A stretch of DNA of 7,687 bases, taken from the NCBI GenBank assembly GCA_937934355.1, contig CALGZY010000094.1:1-7687 (forward strand), in the 5' to 3' direction. Each line of letters opens with the position of its first letter. Position 1 is the stretch's first letter. This DNA is from an uncultured Collinsella sp. (GTDB taxonomy: Bacteria; Actinomycetota; Coriobacteriia; Coriobacteriales; Coriobacteriaceae). The position numbers and the translations under genes are program-made. Below the pieces are notes generated by a model. That model worked only from the letters and a program-made list of their open reading frames with translations, was not told where the DNA came from and made no database searches. Shown here piece by piece: positions 1 through 5,511 of this stretch.

Positions 1-8
1 ACTCGCAT

Positions 9-47
9 AAAAAGCCTCCCATTTCTCATGTCCAAGAAATGGGAGGC
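9..47 (-). terminator. Rho-independent terminator, minus strand
   Basis: Positions 14-26 and 35-47 form a perfect 13-bp stem with an 8-nt loop (27-34). In the minus direction the stem is followed by five U (positions 13 to 9), the classic intrinsic terminator layout. In the plus direction no T-run follows, so it works for leftward transcription only. No convincing gene lies between it and the ilvE terminator at 332-447. It may catch read-through from ilvE or end a short transcript from the 101-303 segment. Confidence 0.85.
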
Positions 48-100
48 AGTTCACTTCGACGGGGCGGTTTCCTTTTTCGCGAAGGTCCCCCTCTAAGCGC

Positions 101-303
101 CGTGCATTTTTAGGAGTATTCAACATAACCAAGAGCTTCGGGCGCCACGATAAATGCCAAAGACCGCGAATATCCCTGCAAATCAAACACTGTCAGCCCA
201 TAACCCCGCCCATCATCCGTAGAAAACATCGAGAAATCCCGATTTTTTGCCCGAGGCCGGTATGCAGGGGCCTTCGATTGCAGAATACTCGCAAAAATGC
301 ACG
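101..303. repeat. MITE-like segment with terminal inverted repeats
   Basis: The ends of this 203-bp stretch are inverted copies of each other. Positions 101-121 and the reverse complement of 283-303 agree at 19 of 21 bases, as 11 matches, 2 mismatches and 8 matches; the shared core is CGTGCATTTTT then GAGTATTC. I see no clear target-site duplication. A minus-strand reading frame runs through it to a TAA at 110-112. From a GTG at 319 it would give 69 residues, with no recognised domain and no Shine-Dalgarno, and its 5' end would lie outside the inverted repeats. I therefore read the stretch as a non-coding repeat-like element rather than a gene. Its spread in other genomes is inferred, not seen. 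The rest of 1-469 holds only the two terminators and no supported gene. Confidence 0.45.
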
Positions 304-331
304 TCGCCACCGCCCCCACATGGCGCGAAGC

Positions 332-447
332 AAAAAAGGGCGACCTTCCTTTCCGGCGCACTCCGCAGGACGAAAACCCCCGCCGCACGAAGTGCGCAGC
401 GGAGGTTCTTTCATGTCCGAGGACGCGCCGGAAAGGAAGGTCGCCCT
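332..447 (-). terminator. Large nested-palindrome terminator of ilvE
   Basis: Positions 337-359 and 425-447 are a perfect 23-bp inverted repeat enclosing 65 nt. On the minus strand the stem is followed directly by a U-run (336-332), and it begins 22 nt after the ilvE stop, so it can act as the ilvE terminator. The enclosed DNA holds a second hairpin at 375-407. In the minus-strand RNA that hairpin pairs through 14 positions, because its plus-strand C/A mismatches become G-U wobbles. Wobbles preserved only in this sense suggest the structure matters as minus-strand RNA. The outer arms are far longer, and the loop far larger, than in an ordinary terminator. It may therefore also be a dispersed palindromic element that settled here. 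Confidence 0.7.
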
Positions 448-469
448 CGGGCCGGACAGCTAAGACAGC

Positions 470-1522
470 TTACGCGACGGTGTAAACCCAGTTGTGCTTG
501 TCCTCGACAGCACCAGACTGGATACCAGTCAGGGTCTCGCGGAGCTTCTTCATCACAGGGCCAATCTCGGTGTAGCCAGCCGGGAAGGTCACAGTCTCGT
601 CGGCGCCGTAAACCTTGTTGTCGATCTCGCCAACCGGGGAGATGACGGCAGCGGTGCCGCACAGGCCGCACTCCACAAAGGTGCCGGCCTTGACCTCGGC
701 CCACTCGACGGGACGCTGGTCGACGGTCATGCCCAGGTCCTGAGCAACCTGAACGAGCGAACGACGGGTGATAGAGGGCAGGATGGAGTCGGTGTGCGAC
801 TGAGGAACGACGAGGGTGCCGTCCTCCTTCACGAACAGGACGTTGGCGCCACCGGTCTCCTCGACATAGGTGCGGGACTCGGAGTCGAGATACAGGTTCT
901 CGGCATAGCCCTCGCGATGGGCCTCCATCGTGGGCTTAAGGGACATGGCGTAGTTGAGGCCGGCCTTGATGTTGCCGGTGCCGTGCGGTGCGGCACGGTC
1001 ATACTCGGAAACGCGCAGCTTGACGGGCTTGAGGCCACCCTTAAAGTACGGACCGACCGGGGTCACGAGAATGCGGAACGTGTACTCAGGAGCGGGAGCC
1101 ACGCCGATCACGTCACCGGAGCCGATCATAAACGGACGCACGTACAGGGTCGCGCCGGAACCGAAGGGCGGAACCCAGGCGGCGTTGGCAGAAACGACCT
1201 GCTTGACGGCCTCAACGAACTTGTCCTTGGGGAACGGGGGCATCTCGAGGCGCTGCGCAGAGTTGTACATACGCTCGGCGTTCATATCGGGACGGAAGCA
1301 GACGATGCTGCCGTCCTCGGCGGTGTAGGCCTTCAGGCCCTCAAAGACCTCCTGGCAGTAATGGAAGATGCCACCGCACTCGGAGACATGCAGGGTGTGG
1401 TCGGTGGTCAGGCCGCCCTCGTCCCACTCGCCATCCTTCCAATGGGCCTCGTAGCTGTAATCGGTCTTCATGTAGCCAAAGCCGAGGCTACCCCAATCGA
1501 TACCCTTCTTCTCGACAGTCAT
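470..1522 (-). CDS. ilvE: Branched-chain amino acid aminotransferase
   Basis: Encodes 350 residues, a usual length for the larger form of this enzyme. It is a cytoplasmic fold-type IV PLP enzyme that exchanges amino groups between glutamate/2-oxoglutarate and Leu, Ile and Val or their keto acids, the last step of branched-chain amino acid synthesis. The Schiff-base lysine is K186 in HGTGNIKAGLNYA. E222 in EETGGANVLF is the expected contact to the PLP ring nitrogen. GTAAVISPVGEI (289-300) is the conserved C-terminal cofactor segment. The ATG at 1522 is chosen because AAGGAG (1534-1529) lies 6 nt upstream and homology begins there. The open frame continues up to a GTG at 1672, but that would add 50 Arg-rich residues unlike the family. 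The gene has its own leader and terminator and appears monocistronic. A C285-G-L-C288 pair sits three residues before the position of the redox CXXC in human BCAT. Confidence 0.95.
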   Translation of the reverse strand: MTVEKKGIDWGSLGFGYMKTDYSYEAHWKDGEWDEGGLTTDHTLHVSECGGIFHYCQEVFEGLKAYTAEDGSIVCFRPDMNAERMYNSAQRLEMPPFPKDKFVEAVKQVVSANAAWVPPFGSGATLYVRPFMIGSGDVIGVAPAPEYTFRILVTPVGPYFKGGLKPVKLRVSEYDRAAPHGTGNIKAGLNYAMSLKPTMEAHREGYAENLYLDSESRTYVEETGGANVLFVKEDGTLVVPQSHTDSILPSITRRSLVQVAQDLGMTVDQRPVEWAEVKAGTFVECGLCGTAAVISPVGEIDNKVYGADETVTFPAGYTEIGPVMKKLRETLTGIQSGAVEDKHNWVYTVA

Positions 1523-1668
1523 ATGTCGCTCCTTACATACACAGTTGCATACTCGCGAACCCGTACGCAAGGACCGAGGCCGGCCGCGTCGCAACGTCGC
1601 ACGCCCAGAGCGTAGAGCCGGACGGGACACGCGAACAGCATCAAAGTCGATGGCACGTCGATTCGCAT
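1519..1668 (-). other. Possible 49-residue upstream ORF in the ilvE leader
   Basis: A frame from an ATG at 1668 reads 49 codons to a TGA at 1521-1519 that overlaps the ilvE ATG (ATATGA). The putative -10 hexamer at 1681-1676 would place the transcription start at about 1669, so the ORF could be translated leaderless. Its product starts MRIDVPSTLMLF and contains 7 Val, 5 Leu and 2 Ile. That is not enough enrichment to prove an attenuator. No U-run follows any leader hairpin, so translational coupling would be likelier than terminator attenuation. Open frames of this size are common by chance at high GC, so this is a weak call. Confidence 0.2.
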
Positions 1669-1675
1669 GCACGAG

Positions 1676-1704
1676 ATTGTACTCCCCGTACGCGTCTGAT
1701 AAAA
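1676..1704 (-). promoter_or_regulatory. Candidate ilvE promoter
   Basis: On the minus strand, TACAAT (1681-1676) resembles a sigma-70 -10 box. TTTTAT (1704-1699) is a poor -35 box at 17-bp spacing. The site lies in a locally AT-rich stretch (about 1690-1740) between the dedA terminator and ilvE, where a new promoter is required. The transcript would start about 146 nt before the ilvE ATG. Other AT-rich hexamers nearby could serve instead. Confidence 0.35.
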
Positions 1705-1747
1705 CGCTTTTCTTTAACTAACTAAAGTATTTTCATTTGACCGAAGC

Positions 1748-1781
1748 AAAAAGGCCCGCCACCGTAAGCGGTGACGGGCCT
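1748..1781 (-). terminator. Rho-independent terminator of dedA
   Basis: Positions 1752-1764 pair with 1769-1781 around the 4-nt loop 1765-1768. The single plus-strand C/A mismatch (1759/1774) becomes a G-U wobble in minus-strand RNA, giving an unbroken 13-bp stem. A U-run follows (1752-1748). The stem begins 38 nt after the dedA stop codon. It separates dedA from ilvE, which lie in the same orientation. Confidence 0.9.
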
Positions 1782-1819
1782 CAACTGCACGGTTTGCGCG
1801 CTGGCTCGAGCTAGGCGTT

Positions 1820-2458
1820 CTATTTGCCCAGCTTGGCCTTAACCAGACCGACCACGGTCGGGATGATCGACACGGCAACGATGCCGATGATCAGCAGCTC
1901 AAAGTGCTCCTGCACAAAGGGAATGCCGCCAAAGAAGTAGCCCAGCAGCGTAAAGAGCGTCGACCAGGTAATGCCACCCAGCACGTTAAAGATAACGAAG
2001 TTACGCCAGTGCATGCCGCCCATGCCGGCGATAAAGGGCACAAAGGTGCGAATAAACGGGAAGAAGCGGCCCAGGAAGATGGCCAGGTGGCCCCACTTGT
2101 CCAAGAAGTCCTCGGACTTTTTGATGCGCTCGGGCGTCATGGCCTTGACCTTGCCCGAAGCGATAATCTTTTTGCCAAAGAAGTGACCGATCATAAAGTT
2201 GCACTGATCACCCAGGATGGCAGCAGCCCATGCGACGGCCAGCAGGGCCACGATGTTAAAGCCGCCGTTGTGGGCAAAGAAGCCCGAGGCGAACAGCAGC
2301 GAATCGCCGGGAAGGAACGGGAAGAACACCACGCCCGTCTCAATGAAGATAATCAGGAACACGCAGCCGTAGGCCATAAGCGGGCCGGCGGCGATCCAGC
2401 TGGCGATCGCGGTGCGCGGATCCTTAAGCAGCTCGGCGATAAAATTAATGAAACCCAT
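1820..2458 (-). CDS. dedA: DedA-family (VTT/SNARE-associated domain) membrane protein
   Basis: Encodes 212 residues, normal for DedA proteins of the inner membrane. Family members are needed for membrane integrity and proton-motive-force homeostasis, and some move lipid carriers such as undecaprenyl phosphate. Hydrophobic segments lie at about 29-48, 66-82, 125-147, 154-178 and 186-208. ETGVVFFPFLPGDSLLFASG (40-59) and GRFFPFIRTFVPFIAGMG (130-147) are the two signature segments. E40, D52, R131 and R137 correspond to the acidic and arginine residues known to be essential in E. coli YqjA. The C-terminal part (GIPFVQEHFELLIIGIV) resembles E. coli DedA itself. The ATG at 2458 has a purine-rich GAGAGG upstream and matches the family N-terminus. 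An upstream in-frame start at 2542 would add 28 residues that run through the promoter. It is monocistronic and divergent from cysE. The exact substrate cannot be told from sequence. Confidence 0.9.
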   Translation of the reverse strand: MGFINFIAELLKDPRTAIASWIAAGPLMAYGCVFLIIFIETGVVFFPFLPGDSLLFASGFFAHNGGFNIVALLAVAWAAAILGDQCNFMIGHFFGKKIIASGKVKAMTPERIKKSEDFLDKWGHLAIFLGRFFPFIRTFVPFIAGMGGMHWRNFVIFNVLGGITWSTLFTLLGYFFGGIPFVQEHFELLIIGIVAVSIIPTVVGLVKAKLGK

Positions 2459-2504
2459 GAAGTAAAACCTCTCAGTTGTGGGCGCGGATACGTCCAAGTT
2501 GACC

Positions 2505-2538
2505 AGTATACGGTTGCGGCGCCCCCTCGTGCGCAACC
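2505..2538 (-). promoter_or_regulatory. Candidate dedA promoter with dyad
   Basis: On the minus strand, TATACT (2510-2505) is a good -10 box about 47 nt before the dedA ATG. No good -35 lies at 17 bp; TTGCGC (2536-2531) is at 20 bp. GGTTGCG (2512-2518) and CGCAACC (2532-2538) form a 7-bp inverted repeat directly upstream of the -10. It spans the spacer and -35 region, where an operator could lie. Which protein would bind is unknown. Confidence 0.4.
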
Positions 2539-2623
2539 CCACAAAAGCATGACTCCATTACCAGCAAGTTTGCATAACTGACACCTGTTGCGCAATGCCG
2601 CCAAGATTGTCCTTCCTAATCCC

Positions 2624-2640
2624 TAGCGAATCGCTATACT
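2624..2640 (+). promoter_or_regulatory. Candidate cysE promoter -10 with overlapping palindrome
   Basis: TATACT at 2635-2640 is a near-consensus -10 box, 42 nt upstream of the cysE GTG. It shares its first two bases with a perfect palindrome, TAGCGA-A-TCGCTA (2624-2636). The -35 region at 17 bp (CTTCCT) is poor, which fits a promoter needing an activator, or simply a weak one. A palindrome touching the -10 could be a repressor site for sulfur or cysteine control, but this is inference. Confidence 0.4.
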
Positions 2641-2681
2641 TTATTGAATCGCATTGCCATGGCGCTAAGGGAGGGCGGCCG

Positions 2682-3386
2682 GTGAGCTTTATCAATACCA
2701 TTCGCGAGGACATCAAGACCGTCCAAGCGCAGGATCCCGCCGCGCAAAACGGTCTGGTCATTTTCCTTTCGTACCCCGGCCTGCACGCCAAGTGGAACCA
2801 CGTGCCCGAGCACTGGCTCTGGGAGCATGGCCATCGCTCGCTCGCCCGCGTGCTCTCGCAAATCACGCGCCATATTACCGGCGTCGAAATTCACCCTGCC
2901 GCACAGATCGGCAAGCACTTCTTTATCGACCATGCCATGGGCGTCGTCATCGGCGAGACCACCATTGTGGGCGACAACTGCGTGCTCTATCAGGGCGTCA
3001 CGCTCGGCGGCACCGGCAACGAGACCGGCAAACGCCACCCCACCCTAGGCAACAACGTTACCGTGGGCACGGGCGCCAAGGTGCTCGGCAACATCCGCAT
3101 CGGCAACAACGTCAAAATCGGCGGCAACTCGGTTGTCGTCAAGGACGTGCCCGACAACTGCACCGTCGTGGGCGTGCCGGGACGCATCATCAAGCGCAAC
3201 GGCTGCCGCGTGTTCGAGGAGAGCTTCGATGCCAAGCAGCATCGCGAGTACATGCCCGATGACGCCGCCGAGCAGAGTGCCCTCAACCGCCAGGGCATCA
3301 CCGAGAATGCCCGCCGCGTCAAGGAACTCGAGCGAGAGGTGGCCGAGCTCAAAGCCCTCGTCGCCAAGCTCGTGGACGAACGCTAG
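2682..3386 (+). CDS. cysE: Serine O-acetyltransferase
   Basis: Encodes 234 residues from a GTG start. It transfers acetyl from acetyl-CoA to L-serine, giving O-acetylserine for cysteine synthase, in the cytoplasm. A short helical N-terminal region (1-65) precedes a left-handed beta-helix of hexapeptide repeats (about 68-165). The catalytic pair is D83-H84 in [13 protein letters not shown], and H119 in GKRHP follows TLGGTG (107-112); these match D157/H158 and H193 of E. coli CysE. GVPGRII (164-170) closes the domain. The GTG is chosen because GGAGG (2670-2674) lies 7 nt upstream. The in-frame ATG at 2595 lies upstream of the candidate -10, and an ATG at 2659 soon stops. The C-terminal tail (206-234) is charged, heptad-like and probably coiled coil. 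It ends in DER instead of the terminal Ile that E. coli CysE inserts into CysK. No cysK is visible in the window. Confidence 0.94.
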   Translation: MSFINTIREDIKTVQAQDPAAQNGLVIFLSYPGLHAKWNHVPEHWLWEHGHRSLARVLSQITRHITGVEIHPAAQIGKHFFIDHAMGVVIGETTIVGDNCVLYQGVTLGGTGNETGKRHPTLGNNVTVGTGAKVLGNIRIGNNVKIGGNSVVVKDVPDNCTVVGVPGRIIKRNGCRVFEESFDAKQHREYMPDDAAEQSALNRQGITENARRVKELEREVAELKALVAKLVDER

Positions 3387-3422
3387 AGGCGGACGACCAC
3401 CGACAACATTGACGCCAACGCA

Positions 3423-3457
3423 AAGGCGCGCCAGAGGATTCACCCCCGGCGCGCCTT
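3423..3457 (+). terminator. Terminator of cysE, possibly bidirectional
   Basis: Positions 3423-3432 (AAGGCGCGCC) pair perfectly with 3448-3457 around a 15-nt loop. In the plus direction the stem ends in TT and is followed by ATTTGT, a modest U-rich tract, 36 nt after the cysE stop. In the minus direction it is followed by TTTGCG and could also stop the converging ABC operon. Confidence 0.65.
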
Positions 3458-3462
3458 ATTTG

Positions 3463-3497
3463 TGATGTGGCAAAGAGACTGTCCCTTTGTCACATTA
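3463..3497. repeat. Palindrome overlapping the stop of the ABC operon
   Basis: Positions 3463-3475 and 3485-3497 form a near-perfect inverted repeat (CAAAG/CTTTG core, one G-T wobble in each outer part). The core continues as GAC-T-GTC inside. It lies between the convergent cysE and ABC genes, and its right end contains the TAA (3497-3495) of the ABC gene. No U-run follows in either direction, so it is not a standard intrinsic terminator. It may be an RNA 3'-end stabiliser or a copy of a dispersed palindromic repeat. Confidence 0.55.
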
Positions 3498-5510
3498 TGC
3501 GAACTGACTCAGATAGAGGTCGGCGTAGGCACCCTCGGCAGCCAGCAGCTCCTTATGCGTGCCCTGCTCGATAATGTTGCCGTGATCCATGACCAAGATC
3601 AGGTCGGCGTCCACGATCGTCGACAGGCGATGCGCGATCACAAAGCTCGTGCGCCCGCGCATGAGCGCGTCCATGGCGCGGCCGATAGCAAGCTCGGTAC
3701 GCGTGTCCACGCTTGAGGTCGCCTCGTCCAGAATGAGAATCGCCGGGTTGTTGAGCAGCACGCGAGCGATGGTCAGCAGCTGACGCTGGCCCTGGCTGAT
3801 GCTCTCGGCATCGTTGGCCACGCGCGTGTCGTAGCCCTGCGGCATGGTGCGCACAAAGAAGTCGACCTGCGCGGCGCGCGCAGCCGCCACGATCTCGTCG
3901 CGCGTCGCCTCGGGGCAGCCGTAGGCGATATTCTCGGCAATCGTGCCGTCGAACAGCCAGGCGTCCTGCAGCACCATGCCAAACTGCTGCCGTAGCTCGC
4001 CGCGGTCCATGCGGCTCGTATCCACGCCGTCGAGCGTAATACGCCCGCCGTCAATCTCGTAGAAGCGCATGAGCAGGTTGATGAGCGTCGTCTTGCCCGC
4101 GCCCGTGGTTCCCACCACGGCAATCTTCTGGCCCGGCTCGGCGGTAAACGACACGTCGCGCATAAGCGGCTTGTCGGGCGAATAACCAAAGCGCACGTGC
4201 TCAAAGGAGACGCGGCCCTCCACGCGACCCGGCAGCTTGGCGGCCTTGTCCGGCAGCGGATCGGCCTCCATCTCGGGCTCATCGAGCAGGTCGAACACGC
4301 GCTCTGCACTCGCCAACGCGCTCTGCAGCGAGTTGAAGGTAAACGACAGCTGCGTCATGGGTTCGGACGCCTCGTAGATAAACTGGAAGAACGCCTGGAA
4401 CACGCCGACGGTCATGTGACCGGCAACCAGCATGCTGCAGCCCACCAGCGCAATAACGATCTGCGCCAAACGGCCGATAAAGCGCACCGCGGGGCCGACA
4501 GCATTGATCATAAAGTCGGCCTTGGTGCTCACACGAGCCAGTTCCTTCGAAGCCTCGTGCACCTCAGCGGAGCTCTGACGTTCGCGGTTAAACGCGCGGA
4601 TCACCAGACGGCCCGAATAGCCTTCCTCGACCGCACTCGTAATCTTGGACACCCACTCCTGGCGCTCGCCCGTCACATCGTGTGTGCGGCGCGAGACGAC
4701 CTTCGTCACCAGCAGCGACAGTGCCGTAAAGAACAGAAAGACGAGCGTAAGCTGCACGCTGAACACGAACATCACGCTCACAGCACCAACAACCGTGCCG
4801 ATCGACACGAGCAGCTGCAGCAATCCGCGCTGCATGCTCTCGGACATCTTGTCCAGGTCGTTGGTCGCGCGGCTGACGACCTCGCCGGGACGATGCGCGT
4901 CAAAATAGGCGAGCGGCAGACGGTTGAGCTTTTGCGCGATGCGGTTGCGCAGGCGCAGATTGAGGCGTTCGGCCACGCTCGACATCAAAAAGCTCTGGAG
5001 CGCGTAGAACGAAGCGGCGGCCGTCCAAATCAAAAAGTAGATGAAGATAGTCCTGCCGCAGTTCTCCCAGGTGATGCTGAAGGTGGCGTTGTTGACAAAC
5101 GCTACCTGAATGTGGCCCCACAGCTCATCGATCACGCGGGCGCTATATGCCGGCGCGGCAGTGTTAAAGATGACATAGAACACAATGCTCGCGAACACGA
5201 TATAGAAGCGCCAGTGGTCGCCGGCAGCCTCACTCCACAGGCGGCGCACCGTCGCCCAGGTATCCCGAGGCGTCTCGTCCTCGTCTTCGTCGTCCACGTC
5301 GCGCATACGCTCTGCCTCGGCGCGAGCGCGCTCGTCCTCGGCGCGCTCGTTTTCCTCGTAGAGCGCTTGGCGGCGAGCCTCGCGCTCGGCTGCAGCCTTG
5401 GCGGCGTCATCCAGCTCGGTCGACATGGCAGCCCGCTCGACCGCTTCCTCGGCAGCGTCCGCAGCGGCGGCATCGACAAGGCCGCCCTGCTTCTTGAGCT
5501 CCTCGGTCAT
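3495..5510 (-). CDS. ABC exporter half-transporter, catalytic-site subunit (heterodimer partner 2)
   Basis: Encodes 671 residues with a type I exporter membrane domain fused to an ATP-binding domain. Transmembrane helices lie at about 102-122, 153-175, 231-251, 253-272, 337-363 and 366-385. In the ATPase domain: A-loop Tyr in FGYSPD (443), Walker A GTTGAGKT (467-474), Q-loop Q515, signature ISQGQ (571-575, degenerate against LSGGQ), Walker B ILILD with catalytic E596, D-loop SSVD and switch H627. It therefore supplies intact Walker and switch motifs but a weak signature, complementing the defects of its neighbour. Residues 1-83 are an unusual Ala/Glu/Asp/Arg-rich extension, likely helical or coiled coil, ending in an acidic run (DVDDEDEDETPRD). 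The ATG at 5510 is preferred because a GGAGGTGA lies 8 nt upstream; a GTG at 5519 falls inside that ribosome site. The likely role is efflux of drugs or other amphipathic compounds. The substrate is unknown. Confidence 0.92.
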   Translation of the reverse strand: MTEELKKQGGLVDAAAADAAEEAVERAAMSTELDDAAKAAAEREARRQALYEENERAEDERARAEAERMRDVDDEDEDETPRDTWATVRRLWSEAAGDHWRFYIVFASIVFYVIFNTAAPAYSARVIDELWGHIQVAFVNNATFSITWENCGRTIFIYFLIWTAAASFYALQSFLMSSVAERLNLRLRNRIAQKLNRLPLAYFDAHRPGEVVSRATNDLDKMSESMQRGLLQLLVSIGTVVGAVSVMFVFSVQLTLVFLFFTALSLLVTKVVSRRTHDVTGERQEWVSKITSAVEEGYSGRLVIRAFNRERQSSAEVHEASKELARVSTKADFMINAVGPAVRFIGRLAQIVIALVGCSMLVAGHMTVGVFQAFFQFIYEASEPMTQLSFTFNSLQSALASAERVFDLLDEPEMEADPLPDKAAKLPGRVEGRVSFEHVRFGYSPDKPLMRDVSFTAEPGQKIAVVGTTGAGKTTLINLLMRFYEIDGGRITLDGVDTSRMDRGELRQQFGMVLQDAWLFDGTIAENIAYGCPEATRDEIVAAARAAQVDFFVRTMPQGYDTRVANDAESISQGQRQLLTIARVLLNNPAILILDEATSSVDTRTELAIGRAMDALMRGRTSFVIAHRLSTIVDADLILVMDHGNIIEQGTHKELLAAEGAYADLYLSQFA

Positions 5511-5511
5511 G

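Noticed and set aside
247..645. Plus-strand frame crossing the repeat region and the ilvE 3' end
   Set aside because: It runs through both arms of the terminator palindrome and antisense to ilvE; composition is Arg/Ser/Gln-rich with no domain.
494..1615. Plus-strand open frame of 373 codons opposite ilvE
   Set aside because: It is antisense to a clear aminotransferase, has low-complexity composition and no recognisable domain. Long antisense frames are expected at this GC content.
1523..1672. N-terminal extension of the ilvE product from a GTG at 1672
   Set aside because: The added residues are Arg-rich and unlike the family, and AAGGAG lies 6 nt before the ATG at 1522.
1523..1675. T-box or classical attenuator in the ilvE leader
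   Set aside because: I found no run of branched-chain codons, no T-box-like conserved motif and no hairpin followed by a U-run between the putative start and ilvE.
2459..2542. Longer dedA product starting at 2542
   Set aside because: The extension would cover the likely -10 box and dyad, and homology to DedA starts at the ATG at 2458.
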